Position numbers and translations under genes: made by a program
Assembly: GCF_042431545.1 (NCBI RefSeq)
Contig: NZ_JBHLYX010000007.1
Source of the DNA: Pseudoalteromonas xiamenensis
GTDB taxonomy: Bacteria; Pseudomonadota; Gammaproteobacteria; Enterobacterales; Alteromonadaceae
DNA length: 64,000 nucleotides
Reading direction: 5' to 3' (one strand)
Notes under the pieces: model-generated
Databases searched by the model: none
What the model saw: the letters and a program-made list of their open reading frames with translations, nothing else
Told to the model about the DNA's origin: nothing
Shown here: piece after piece, positions 36,416 to 45,480 of the stretch
Layout of the letters: each line of letters begins with the position of its first letter
How positions within the stretch are numbered: the stretch's first letter is position 1

Positions 36416-36874
36416 TTAATCGGCTGGTTGAACGTTATTTAATTGATACACAGTAACTGCATATTCTTCATTTCCGGGCATCACGCCACTCGCTGTGCCT
36501 ACTTCGTTAAAACCGAGCGATTTATAGAACGCCAGCGCGGCAGTATTTCCTTTTAAAACTTCGATTGAGTATTGCCGAGTTGGTGTCCCTAAAGCCGCCT
36601 TCACTAGCGCTTTGCCAATACCATTGCGATAAGTAGTTGGATCAACATATAACCAAGCTATTTCTTCTTCGTCATATGCAACAAATCCCACAACTTGGTC
36701 ATTTTGCTCAGCAATCAGTATGTTGTAATCAAAAAGATCTTCATTTTGCGCGGCGATTTCCAGAGGTAGAAATGCGCCTTCTAAAGAGGCATTACGAAGT
36801 TCGTCTAGTCGAGCCAAATCATGAATCTCACAAAGACGAATCCAATCAGTTTCTAAATATTCACGAATTATCAT
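36416..36874 (-). CDS. GNAT-family N-acetyltransferase
   Basis: The 152-residue protein is a single GNAT domain. It has the beta-4 segment VGFVAYDEEEIAWLYVDPTTY, the acetyl-CoA loop RNGIGKALV (Q/RxxGxG/A) and the C-terminal AALAFYKSLGFNEVG. The substrate is unknown. It is monocistronic, with no neighbour that hints at a role. Confidence 0.85.
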   Translation of the reverse strand: MIIREYLETDWIRLCEIHDLARLDELRNASLEGAFLPLEIAAQNEDLFDYNILIAEQNDQVVGFVAYDEEEIAWLYVDPTTYRNGIGKALVKAALGTPTRQYSIEVLKGNTAALAFYKSLGFNEVGTASGVMPGNEEYAVTVYQLNNVQPAD

Positions 36875-37018
36875 GTTAAGTTTCGATTTCCTAGTAATAC
36901 CTGTCGCCCACGCAATGATGCTTTTTCTTTATCCGGTTTATACTCAACGAAGAGACTGAACTGACGAAACACGCACAAAGTGAGCGCGTGCATCATTCAG
37001 TCCAATTCAATCACGATA

Positions 37019-37522
37019 TCATTGCTCTTTATCTTTGATGTTTAATTCGGTGACCGTAAAAGAAACCGCTGTAATTTTCCAGTTTGCATCAACCTTCACC
37101 ATACTCCAAGATTCAGTACCGAAGGCTCTCTTTTTTCCGCTTTCATGGTCGCTGTAATCAAAATGCACACTGGCAAGGTGGCCATCCGTCTGCACTTTGA
37201 TATTCCACATTTTTTCTTCTTGGTCTTTATCATCAGATATTAAGTTTTCTGGCGGACCAAATTTCCCTAGATTAACCGCTGCTGGATAATTTGGCTTCTC
37301 TAACCGTTTACTTGCCAACATATCGTCACTGAATACCGCGATAAAAGGTACTGTATCGCTGAAAAAGAGTGATTTAAAAGCTTCTTTATCTTTCTTGATT
37401 ATACTTGTCCTAAATTGCTCTATTACTTCTCTTATTTGAATTTCAGAATCCGACATTTTTGCCAACGATGTCTGACTAAAGAAAAGCACTGGACTTAAAT
37501 ACAACCAATATCCTAATTTCAT
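37019..37522 (-). CDS. exported NTF2-like (SnoaL/DUF4440-type) protein
   Basis: This 167-residue protein has a signal peptide (YWLYLSPVLFFSQTSLA) and an NTF2-like fold: IREVIEQFRTSIIKKDKEAFKSLFF, a strand HLASVHFDYSDH and WSMVKVDANWKITAVSF near the end. It is periplasmic by inference. It is divergent from the MerR gene with 201 bases between, so it may be a target of that regulator. Confidence 0.65.
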   Translation of the reverse strand: MKLGYWLYLSPVLFFSQTSLAKMSDSEIQIREVIEQFRTSIIKKDKEAFKSLFFSDTVPFIAVFSDDMLASKRLEKPNYPAAVNLGKFGPPENLISDDKDQEEKMWNIKVQTDGHLASVHFDYSDHESGKKRAFGTESWSMVKVDANWKITAVSFTVTELNIKDKEQ

Positions 37523-37610
37523 TTTAATCCTTTGATTTTAATTGAGCGCCTTACTCATGCCCTTTTGAAGTCGAAAAGGGTTTGGTAAAACGGTAAAAAT
37601 ATCCGTCTAT

Positions 37611-37629
37611 TTGTAAACTTGTAATACAA
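37611..37629. promoter_or_regulatory. candidate MerR operator
   Basis: TTGTA and TACAA flank a nine-base spacer in the shared gap between the NTF2-like and MerR genes. A second hairpin (CCCTTTT/AAAAGGG) lies at 37560-37580. MerR proteins bind dyads of this kind inside promoters. Confidence 0.35.
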
Positions 37630-37723
37630 AACATGCCACATCAAAGGAATGTACAATTAAACTATTGACCCGTCTATGAGGAAAGAGTTCAAGATGCACA
37701 TTCGGTCAAACAATGGAGCATAT

Positions 37724-38266
37724 ATGCTAACAGTTACTCAAATCGCAAAAAAGTTTGGTGTTTCTCGTACCACCATTCTGTACTACGAAAGAGAAGAGCT
37801 GCTAACACCTGCTTACCGTTCTGAAAATGGATACCGCTGGTACAGCCAAAAAGAGATTCAGCGCTTACAAGCAATTATCTCTTATCGCTCCTACGGGCTC
37901 ACAATTTCAAGCATTAAAACGTTACTAAACCGAAATGGAGAAACTCAAACCCAAATATTGAAAGACCATTTCAATGAGCTGGAAAGAGAAATCCAAAACC
38001 TACGAGCACAGCAAAAGGCGGTTGTCGTATTGCTTCAAGAACCAACTCTATTAGAGGAAAATATTGTGAACAAAAAACGCTGGGTAGAAATCATGATTGC
38101 TGCAGGATTCACCGAAATGGATATGGTTAGATGGCATCAAAAATTTGAAGAACTAGAGCCAAATGAACACCAAAAATTCCTTGAATCGCTTGGTATTTCT
38201 GGTGACGAAATCACAAAGATCCGAGCTTTAAAAAGCACAAATGGCATCAATATAAGATGCCGCTAA
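37724..38266 (+). CDS. MerR-family transcriptional regulator
   Basis: The product is 180 residues from the ATG at 37724, preceded by GGAG five bases away; a frame to 37676 adds 16 residues without support. The N-terminal winged helix is typical: LTVTQIAKKFGVSRTTILYYEREELLTPAYRSENGYRWYS. A dimerisation coiled coil follows (about 75-115). The C-terminal sensor part (about 120-180) is all alpha and lacks metal-binding cysteines, so an organic ligand is more likely. It is divergent from the exported NTF2-like gene. Confidence 0.88.
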   Translation: MLTVTQIAKKFGVSRTTILYYEREELLTPAYRSENGYRWYSQKEIQRLQAIISYRSYGLTISSIKTLLNRNGETQTQILKDHFNELEREIQNLRAQQKAVVVLLQEPTLLEENIVNKKRWVEIMIAAGFTEMDMVRWHQKFEELEPNEHQKFLESLGISGDEITKIRALKSTNGINIRCR

Positions 38267-38281
38267 TATTAAGCGGAGTAA

Positions 38282-38301
38282 AAGCCCGTTCAAACGGGCT
38301 T
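38282..38301. terminator. hairpin between convergent genes
   Basis: AAGCCCGTT and AACGGGCTT form a perfect nine-bp stem with a two-base centre. It is shared by the MerR gene and the convergent hypothetical gene. Confidence 0.75.
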
Positions 38302-38324
38302 AATTTATTAACAAATCCTAGATA

Positions 38325-38768
38325 TTAACTCTTTTTAATAAGGGTAATATCATAGCCGTCATTTGCTGCTGCAATCAGTTTACCTTCTTTGTTGCCCAAG
38401 CGAGGACGGATAACTTCGTGCTGCGTTTTCGGTGGCATGACAGCGAAAAACTTGCCAGTACCGTCTTCATTTTCTGGTTTCCAAGATACGGCTAAACTGT
38501 CATGTCTATTGCCGAAAATACGACGAAAATCCCCTTTTAGTCGATAATCGATATGCTTGCCTTCTTTGTTCTCTCCATGCGGGTAGAAGGCCCACGTATA
38601 ATAACCTTTCTCCACAACACTCTTTGTAGAACGGTTGATTAAAATGGCATCTTCTTCCTTTTCAACAACAATCAGATCATGCTCTTCATCGATTTTAGTG
38701 CCTTTAGGATACCCAAGATATTGGCCATCTTTGAGCTTCATAATGTATCTATCACCTTTTGTTGGCAT
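38325..38768 (-). CDS. hypothetical cytosolic protein
   Basis: A 147-residue protein with no signal peptide and many charged residues. Short repeated turns (MKLKDGQYLGYPKGT, YYTWAFYPHGE, KLIAAANDGYDITLI) suggest an all-beta fold, perhaps beta-trefoil-like. I recognise no family. It is monocistronic. It starts MPTKGDRYIM with AAGGAAAT in the upstream leader. Confidence 0.55.
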   Translation of the reverse strand: MPTKGDRYIMKLKDGQYLGYPKGTKIDEEHDLIVVEKEEDAILINRSTKSVVEKGYYTWAFYPHGENKEGKHIDYRLKGDFRRIFGNRHDSLAVSWKPENEDGTGKFFAVMPPKTQHEVIRPRLGNKEGKLIAAANDGYDITLIKKS

Positions 38769-39044
38769 ATAAATTTCCTTCTAAATAAACTTCTATTACA
38801 AAAAGTTATGCTGTAGCTCCTAATGAAAACAAGATATTCCAATAATACTGAATACTTGTTTTTCACTCGAAAACAGCACAGCCCTTTTCGAGTGGAAGAA
38901 GTTTAAATAATGAACGTGCCTATAACTCAGCCAAACAGCCGATAGAGTCGGTCGAATTAGCTAAACTCGGCATGTAAATCAAAATGACAACTCTGAACAT
39001 CACGCTATTGAGGTATGAGCCAAAGAATTGAAAAGCGGGGTGCA

Positions 39045-39074
39045 AAAAAAGTCCATGCCCAAGTATGGGCATGG
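39045..39074 (-). terminator. intrinsic terminator of the M32 carboxypeptidase gene
   Basis: CCATGCCC and GGGCATGG form an eight-bp stem with a six-base loop; on the minus strand it is followed by a run of seven T. Confidence 0.9.
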
Positions 39075-39086
39075 TTTTACCTTTTG

Positions 39087-40574
39087 CTAAAGATAACGTG
39101 TTTCGAGGTGAGCTTTAAAATGTGCGGCATTAAGCGCTTCGCCCGTAGCCTGCTTGACCAATTCGTTTGTTGTTAAAACACTACCTTTGGACCAAATTTT
39201 GGTATTCAACCACTGTTGGATCGGTTTTAAATCCGCTTGTTCGAAGCAACCAGCCACGTCTACTTCTTGGCTCATTGCAGCTCTAAACTGAGCCGCATAC
39301 ATCGCACCGAGCGTATAACTTGGGAAATACCCAAAACTCCCATCCGTCCAATGAATGTCCTGCATACAGCCATTTCTATAGTTACCTTTTGTTGATAACC
39401 CCAAATAGTGCTGCATTTTTTGGTCCCAGAGTTCAGGAATGTCAGAGACATTAATCTCGCCATTTATAAGCGCTTTTTCAATTTGATAGCGCAGTATAAC
39501 GTGTGCTGGATACGTCACTTCATCAGCATCAACTCGGATGTAACCTTTCTCAACACGTTGAATTTGGCGCTGAAACTGCATCAATCCAAGTTCAGTTGGA
39601 ATAGCCGAAGCCAAATGTTGATTAGCATAGTTGAAAAGATGAGGAATGAACCGCTCATCTCGTGCTATTTGCATTTCGAAGAACAGAGACTGAGATTCAT
39701 GTATCCCCATTGAGCGCGCCTTTCCAACAGGGTACTTTTTCAAGTGAGCTGGTAGGCTTTGTTCATAACGAGCATGGCCTGTTTCGTGGATCACACCCAT
39801 CATTGCTTGGATAAAACTGGTTTCATCATAACGCGTGGTGATCCGAGTATCGTCACTTACTCCACCACAAAATGGATGCATGCTGACGTCTAAACGACCA
39901 CGCTCAAAGTCAAAACCGAACAAATGCATCAAGGATTCACTGAGTTGCTTTTGTGCTGCTATCGGATAATGAACTACACGTTCAACGTCGCTTTGATCTG
40001 GTGTCGTCTTTTGCTTTTCTATCACCTCAGCAATTAACGAGGGTAACCACTGCTCAACATCGTTGAATACACTTTCAACCATGCTCGATGTCATACCGGG
40101 TTCGTACAAATCCATCATGGCATCATAGGCTGTAGCGTGGCCATCTTTACGAATTTCGGCCTCTTCTTTTGATAAAGCAACAACCGTTTCAAAATTCTTT
40201 AAAAAGCCTGCCCAATCATTTTCTTTTCGTTGCACTCGCCACGCAAGCTCACATTTATCCCCCGCTTTTGACTTTGCCTCGATTAGACTTTCAGGCAGCC
40301 TATTGGCGTGCATGTAGCTGTTGAATGCTTCACGTAAAAAAGCATCATCCTCATTGGACAATGGCTTGTTTCTAGCTTCATCTATCCAATCTAAAATACG
40401 AGGTTCGCTCAACAATTTGTGGATATGCAGAGCAAGAGCTGACATTGCGTCGCTTCTCGCTTCTGCGCCACCCACAGGCATCATCGTAGCTTGGTCCCAC
40501 CCAGACATCGCCCGTAAATGTTCAAAACTGTCTAGCGTGTCGTAATGGGCTTTTAATTTATCAATTGGATTCAC
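39087..40574 (-). CDS. M32 (Taq-type) metallocarboxypeptidase
   Basis: The protein has 495 residues, a normal family length. The zinc site is HETGH (His263-His267) with the third ligand Glu293 in IHESQSLFFE. Family landmarks include WDQATMMPVGG at the N-terminus, HPFCGGVSDDTRITTRYD and DIPELWDQKM. The enzyme removes C-terminal residues from peptides in the cytosol, in peptide recycling. The start is GTG at 40574. It lies 92 bases downstream of the Sua5 gene on the same strand; a strong terminator ends it. Confidence 0.93.
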   Translation of the reverse strand: MNPIDKLKAHYDTLDSFEHLRAMSGWDQATMMPVGGAEARSDAMSALALHIHKLLSEPRILDWIDEARNKPLSNEDDAFLREAFNSYMHANRLPESLIEAKSKAGDKCELAWRVQRKENDWAGFLKNFETVVALSKEEAEIRKDGHATAYDAMMDLYEPGMTSSMVESVFNDVEQWLPSLIAEVIEKQKTTPDQSDVERVVHYPIAAQKQLSESLMHLFGFDFERGRLDVSMHPFCGGVSDDTRITTRYDETSFIQAMMGVIHETGHARYEQSLPAHLKKYPVGKARSMGIHESQSLFFEMQIARDERFIPHLFNYANQHLASAIPTELGLMQFQRQIQRVEKGYIRVDADEVTYPAHVILRYQIEKALINGEINVSDIPELWDQKMQHYLGLSTKGNYRNGCMQDIHWTDGSFGYFPSYTLGAMYAAQFRAAMSQEVDVAGCFEQADLKPIQQWLNTKIWSKGSVLTTNELVKQATGEALNAAHFKAHLETRYL

Positions 40575-40666
40575 AACGTTGTTTCCCGATATTATCTGTT
40601 CTAGTTATAGGAATATGACCGCTTCATCCAAATAGCAAGTTTGCTTACTTACCAAAGCGTCTTGAT

Positions 40667-41647
40667 TTAGCTAAGTTCTGTTACGGCTCTAGATAGCCTA
40701 TCCTGTACATCCGCCCACTCGTCATTCGCTGGCGGTAATTCCAACCAAATTTCGGTTACTTCAGCTTGATCAAGCGTAAACAGGCCATGATATAAACCTT
40801 TCGCATAATCAGCTTTGTTATCTGCCAGTTTAAGCGAGACAACTTTGGTGTGGCTTATTGCTTCATTCAAGGATTCGTTAAAGTACAAAACAGCCGTATT
40901 TTCACCTGCACTTAAAAGACGTGACTGCAAATCCGCGGTTGAAAAAGCATACAAAGGTTTATTCGGCTGATAGTGTGCTTTTACATTACCGGATACCGCA
41001 ACATTGTGCTTTTTCGGCATGTCGACAGGCACACCCAAAACAGATTCAATCTGCGTTTTGCTTATTGGACCTGCGCGCAGAATTCGAGGTGTCGATGAAG
41101 TTAAATCCACAATGGTCGATTCCAGTCCCACTTCGCAGGGACCACCATCGAGTACAGCAGCTATCTTGCCAGAAAGTCCAAATAACACTTGTTCCGCCGT
41201 GGTTGGGCTTATTTTTTTATAGGGATTCGCAGAAGGTGCAGCGAGGCCTGTATCCAGTTCATTTAACAACGCCAGCATCAAAGGATGAGCAGGACAACGA
41301 AGACCCACACTTGGATGACCTCCTGTCACCACGTCACTGACCGTCTCTTGTTTTTCAAGGATCAAAGTCAATGGGCCTGGCCAAAAAGCTTCAGCAAGCA
41401 GCAATGCGGTGTCTGGTACCATTTTCGCCCAGTCACTGAGTTTGGATGCGTGAGCAATATGCACGATGAGTGGATGGTCAGCAGGTCGACCCTTTGCTGC
41501 AAAGATTTTTGCAACAGCATGAGGTTGACGTGCATCCGCAGCAAGCCCATAAACTGTTTCTGTTGGCACGGCCACGAGTTCGCCTTGCTCAAGCAACTTT
41601 GCAGCAATTGAAACGGATTTTTCATCAACTAATTTATCTGTGTGCAC
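40667..41647 (-). CDS. sua5: threonylcarbamoyl-AMP synthase, long (Sua5) form
   Basis: The protein has 326 residues. The N-terminal YrdC domain (about 8-200) shows GELVAVPTETVYGLAADA, KGRPADHPLIVHI, FWPGPLTLIL and GLESTIVDLT; a linker and the C-terminal Sua5 domain (about 225-326, NTAVLYFNE) follow. It makes threonylcarbamoyl-AMP from threonine, bicarbonate and ATP for the t6A37 tRNA modification with TsaBDE. The two-domain form is distinct from the short TsaC of E. coli. Confidence 0.93.
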   Translation of the reverse strand: MHTDKLVDEKSVSIAAKLLEQGELVAVPTETVYGLAADARQPHAVAKIFAAKGRPADHPLIVHIAHASKLSDWAKMVPDTALLLAEAFWPGPLTLILEKQETVSDVVTGGHPSVGLRCPAHPLMLALLNELDTGLAAPSANPYKKISPTTAEQVLFGLSGKIAAVLDGGPCEVGLESTIVDLTSSTPRILRAGPISKTQIESVLGVPVDMPKKHNVAVSGNVKAHYQPNKPLYAFSTADLQSRLLSAGENTAVLYFNESLNEAISHTKVVSLKLADNKADYAKGLYHGLFTLDQAEVTEIWLELPPANDEWADVQDRLSRAVTELS

Positions 41648-41834
41648 AACAGTAACCTTTGCTTATAACCTTCGAAGAAACCGCGCTCAATTGCAATCCA
41701 CCAATAGGCGCGAAATAGCCGCGTATTATAGCGAAAAACTTCAAATTGGAGCAATAAAGTAGAACGCTTTATCGGCGGCTTGTCAGAAGTCCTTTGTTAA
41801 ACAGCGATCAACGCTCTGTGTCACCGTTAAATAA

Positions 41835-42581
41835 TTAAGGCTGCACTACCGAGGGGTCTTTATTGTCTTCTTCAAGCGCTTTTAACACGATGTTGATTAA
41901 AGCTGGGTCAGAATCTAAATTGAAGGCGAAACAAGCCCTGTTGGTATCAACTTCTTTTATTTCAATTCCTCGCTCGACTAAATCATAAGGCATCCCGATA
42001 TGTTTAAGCGCTTCAAACATCGTATATTCAGTCGTCATGGTGAGATCAACTCGACCTGCCAACAATTTTCTTGGAATCGCGGAGGCATCCGCTGCAACAT
42101 CTAAGTTTTTGCCTGCTTCAAAACCTTGGTTCACTAAAAAATCGTGTCCAACAGAGCCTCTAACTGTTGACGTGATGTATTGTTTTGCATCTTCCAACGT
42201 TCTGATTTTAATATCTTTGCGAGACTTTAACGTGAAAACATACTCCTTGACTGGTTGTAGTAAAGGACATCCCCAATGAAACCAAGACTCTCGCTCAGGC
42301 GTACGGAAGATTGAGTAAATAAGAGTATTCGGCTTTTGTCGCGCTATTTTCAACGCACGTACCCAAGGATATACCTGCATCTCATATTCGACCCCAGCCT
42401 TATCGAGGACCCGTTTTACTTTCTCCGTTGCACCACCTATCAATGTACCGTTTTCATCCAAATAATTGTAGGGACGCCACTCTTCCGTGACGACTTCTAA
42501 ACGGGGTAACGCATCCGCAGTTGAACACCACAGGATAAAGCTGAGAAAAACAAGGAGAAAACGCATCAATGGTGTCCTCAT
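41835..42581 (-). CDS. periplasmic binding protein, SBP_bac_3-like
   Basis: The protein has 248 residues with a signal peptide (FLLVFLSFILWCSTADA). The type II binding fold appears in LEVVTEEWRPYNYLDENG, GATEKVKRVLDKAG and YPWVRALKIA. It lies 15 bases downstream of another solute-binding-like gene, and both are leftward. No permease is present, so this is an orphan sensor or binding protein. Proteins of this type are common in Alteromonadales; the ligand is unknown. Confidence 0.75.
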   Translation of the reverse strand: MRTPLMRFLLVFLSFILWCSTADALPRLEVVTEEWRPYNYLDENGTLIGGATEKVKRVLDKAGVEYEMQVYPWVRALKIARQKPNTLIYSIFRTPERESWFHWGCPLLQPVKEYVFTLKSRKDIKIRTLEDAKQYITSTVRGSVGHDFLVNQGFEAGKNLDVAADASAIPRKLLAGRVDLTMTTEYTMFEALKHIGMPYDLVERGIEIKEVDTNRACFAFNLDSDPALINIVLKALEEDNKDPSVVQP

Positions 42582-42596
42582 TTCACTAAATTGCTT

Positions 42597-43484
42597 TTAG
42601 TGCTTGGGTTTTTGCCCAATCACTTTCATCTGTAATTCGCGGATCTGGTCAATGTCGACTTTATTAGGCAATAAAGGATTCGGTAAAAAAATAAGATTCC
42701 GCTTTTTTACATTAGCCTGTTCAAACGCCTTCTTGTGATGGTCAAATTTAAAAAACAGCTCTTCAAGACTGCCATCTTCAATAGCGGTTTTAAGTCCTTT
42801 TTCCAGTCTCGTTTGCAATTCAAAATTATCGTTTGCAACATAAAAATACATAACGGCTGGGTAAATTAAAGCTAAATGCTCATCCACAACAAGGTCATCG
42901 AATTCGCTTCGTTCGAGTTCACTGTATATTTCCGTTATTCCTCGCGGAAAGTAATAGTTCGTTGCGGTGCTAAGTAAACGGTAAAAGTCGCGTTCTGGAT
43001 GAGAAGCATCCGTCACAATGCCATTTTGCTTCAGTATTTCAGTATCGGGCCAATCCACACCACTTAGGGCCGAATACTCGTTTAACCCGACAATATCTTT
43101 TATCTGACCAAATCGCGCGGCGGATTGTTTGTTAATTGCCATCAAACGAATACCATAACTTCCAAACGCTAAGGGGACTGGGACTGGTCTTGCAAAGGTT
43201 TCTCGAATTGACGATGCCATCGTCCAAAACACATCTATTCGTCCTAATGATAACTCCACAAAATGGCGTTTTTGAGTAATAGGAATATCAATGGGCTGAA
43301 GGATATAGTCACCAAATTCTCGCTGACTTTTTTGTAGCGCAAGGTCTAATACGGCAATGAAATAGCGGTTGTTCGGATTTTTTCTCAGGCCTGACGCATC
43401 GACAAACCGAACAATGTCAGTACCTGCATAAACAAACTGACTTAACAAAACAAGGCAGACACCACAAAACCACTTTAGTGACAT
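42597..43484 (-). CDS. divergent periplasmic binding protein-like, exported
   Basis: The protein has 295 residues with a signal peptide (FCGVCLVLLSQFVYA). It is a distant member of the type II binding fold: NNRYFIAVLDLALQKS, RIDVFWTMASSI, then SYGIRLMAINK and ELFFKFDHHKKAF. It is transcribed with the gene after it. The pair mirrors the tandem pair at 12-13.8 kb but the two members here are much less alike, so they are not a recent duplication. Confidence 0.65.
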   Translation of the reverse strand: MSLKWFCGVCLVLLSQFVYAGTDIVRFVDASGLRKNPNNRYFIAVLDLALQKSQREFGDYILQPIDIPITQKRHFVELSLGRIDVFWTMASSIRETFARPVPVPLAFGSYGIRLMAINKQSAARFGQIKDIVGLNEYSALSGVDWPDTEILKQNGIVTDASHPERDFYRLLSTATNYYFPRGITEIYSELERSEFDDLVVDEHLALIYPAVMYFYVANDNFELQTRLEKGLKTAIEDGSLEELFFKFDHHKKAFEQANVKKRNLIFLPNPLLPNKVDIDQIRELQMKVIGQKPKH

Positions 43485-43530
43485 AACAATTTATTATTAA
43501 AAACAAACCTTGCCTAACTATAGATGATGT

Positions 43531-44271
43531 TTACCAATATTGCTCAACGGTAATATGCCCAGGTGAGGCTCTACGATTTCGTTGTAAACCACGGCTATTT
43601 AAAAGCGCTGTTGTATCCTTAACCATTTGTGGATTGCCGCATATCATCACTTGGCTGATGCTTGGATTGAGCGCAAGACCAGTAAAACTCTCAAGCTCAC
43701 CTTCGTCTAACAATTTGGTTATGCGTCCACTTAAGCCTATGGTTGAGTTCTCTCGGGAAACGACAGGGACATACTGAAAGCCTGTTTGTACCGCTTTAAT
43801 ATCAGCGATTAAACTTTGGTAAGTCAAATCGATATTGTGTCGTACCCCATGAACTAACACCACGTGGTTAAATTTATCCCAGACCCTTTCATCAGCTAAT
43901 ATAGACAAAAATGGTCCTATCGCAGTCCCCGTGCTCAGCATCCATAACTGTTCGCTTTTAGGTACTTCATCAAGGGTAAAATAACCTGAGGGTTGGCTAT
44001 CAACCCAAATGTCATCGCCAACTTTAAGCGTTGCGAGTGGAGGCGTTAGCGCACCGTCTTCGACTTCTATAAGATAAAATTCATGATAGGCAGCATGAGG
44101 CGGGTTAACAAAAGAATACGCACGCGCAATCCGTTTACCATCAACTTCCAATGCAAGCTTGGTGAATTGACCAGCAGTAAATGGCTGAATTTTCGCATCT
44201 ACTTTGATGGAGAACAGTTTATCAGTCCACCAAACCACGTCTACTACCTTTCCCTTTTCCCAGTTAGCCAT
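43531..44271 (-). CDS. fpr: ferredoxin/flavodoxin-NADP reductase
   Basis: The protein has 246 residues, very like E. coli Fpr. The FAD domain (1-100) has PFTAGQFTKL and ARAYSFVNPP, and the NADP domain (100-246) has LSTGTAIGPFLSIL, VVSRE, VMICGNPQMVKDT and a terminal VEQYW, which covers the flavin. It passes electrons between NADPH and ferredoxin or flavodoxin. The start is the ATG at 44271, preceded by AAGGG; the longer frame to 44328 runs into the TPR gene. It lies 53 bases downstream of that gene on the same strand. Confidence 0.94.
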   Translation of the reverse strand: MANWEKGKVVDVVWWTDKLFSIKVDAKIQPFTAGQFTKLALEVDGKRIARAYSFVNPPHAAYHEFYLIEVEDGALTPPLATLKVGDDIWVDSQPSGYFTLDEVPKSEQLWMLSTGTAIGPFLSILADERVWDKFNHVVLVHGVRHNIDLTYQSLIADIKAVQTGFQYVPVVSRENSTIGLSGRITKLLDEGELESFTGLALNPSISQVMICGNPQMVKDTTALLNSRGLQRNRRASPGHITVEQYW

Positions 44272-44324
44272 GCTTGATCCCTTTTTTTTAATTCCTTTTA
44301 AACTAGGAACAAAGCAACATTTTG

Positions 44325-45305
44325 TCAATTTGAGGGACTACACCAACGTTTTCCCAATTGAACCGGCAACTGAAACTGCGTTTTATTTGAAACAGAAGGT
44401 TTGATGGATAAATGAAGCCGCTCTATCAGCTCAGCAACTTCATCTTGATAATCTGCTTCCATGACAGCCGTAATATCAAGAAACGCTTTTTCAAATTGTG
44501 TTTGAGTAATTCTTTGGCGTTGAAATTGCGCAGACACATGCATGAGATCTATCCAGTTACGCCCAAACAACTCTACATTTTCTATGATGTCACCGTGTAA
44601 TGCGTTGTAAAACCGGTCATAAGTTATCCAATCTGAAGACAATAAAGCGGCGAAAAGAATGTTGTGTTTTACCTTGATAGCACCTGTCATGTCTTCCTCA
44701 CTTTGATAAAAAGACAAAGAGCGCTGGTATGCTTTAATTGCTTCGGCGTAGCGAGATTCAAAAAAGAGGATGTTACCTTCAAGCATTCGCTTTACCCCCT
44801 TACCACGACTACCGATCTTAGATTCATCGATTGAATCGAGCAGCGCTAGAGCTTCGCTAAACTTCTTCTGTTTTATGTAAACGATCACCGTGTTCACATT
44901 CAGCTTGATTGCGTTTTCAGGTGATGGGTCAAGCCGTTTTGCACATTCATAGTGCCAAAGTGTTTGTTCGAGTTGCTCGTTATAAATATAAATACCGCCT
45001 AATGCGAGTAGTGCATTGGCTTTTATTTCCCCATTTAGCTCATCAAATTTAGCGTCTGTCATTGCCTGTGTTATTTTAGGGATGTCTTCTAATCGGTTGG
45101 CTCGATAGGCTGCAATCAGCGCTAAGCGATGTATCGCTATCGCTCCTTCACTCTCATTTTCATCAATGCGTTTCACAAGACGTTCGTACTCCATCATCGC
45201 TTCACTCGGGCTGGTGTAAACGAGCTCTTTAAAATGAGCCATGTCACTGTGTGATACATGTGCCGAAAGATTAATAGCAAACGTCAATAAAAGCGGAAGC
45301 GACAT
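44325..45305 (-). CDS. TPR-repeat protein
   Basis: The protein has 326 residues with a short hydrophobic N-terminus (LPLLLTFAINLSA), possibly a signal peptide. Helical repeats occupy about 30-270: AMMEYERLVKRI, ALLALGGIYIYNEQLEQTLWHYECAKRLDP, KFSEALALLDSI and YAEAIKAYQRSLSFY fit TPR units. No enzymatic domain is present. It is a protein-interaction scaffold of unknown partner, just before fpr. Confidence 0.65.
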   Translation of the reverse strand: MSLPLLLTFAINLSAHVSHSDMAHFKELVYTSPSEAMMEYERLVKRIDENESEGAIAIHRLALIAAYRANRLEDIPKITQAMTDAKFDELNGEIKANALLALGGIYIYNEQLEQTLWHYECAKRLDPSPENAIKLNVNTVIVYIKQKKFSEALALLDSIDESKIGSRGKGVKRMLEGNILFFESRYAEAIKAYQRSLSFYQSEEDMTGAIKVKHNILFAALLSSDWITYDRFYNALHGDIIENVELFGRNWIDLMHVSAQFQRQRITQTQFEKAFLDITAVMEADYQDEVAELIERLHLSIKPSVSNKTQFQLPVQLGKRWCSPSN

Positions 45306-45356
45306 AAATAACCATGAACTAAACAGGGTTATTTCATCTTAGCGTGGATTGAAGAC

Positions 45357-45386
45357 AAAAAAAAGCCACACGATGTGCGGCTTTTT
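45357..45386. terminator. hairpin terminator between deoD and TPR gene
   Basis: AAAAAGCC and GGCTTTTT flank an inner CAC/GTG with one mismatch; T-runs on both strands. It lies upstream of the TPR gene and after deoD. Confidence 0.75.
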
Positions 45387-45480
45387 GGGGTGTGATTCGC
45401 GTTGTTTTAGGCGTGTCTCCAAAACTCTGCGATTACGTTACCAAGGAACAGTGTCGTTTTGCTGTGCAAAACCAAGACCG

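Noticed and set aside
40921..41340. 139-codon frame antisense to sua5
   Set aside because: Shadow of the Sua5 coding frame.
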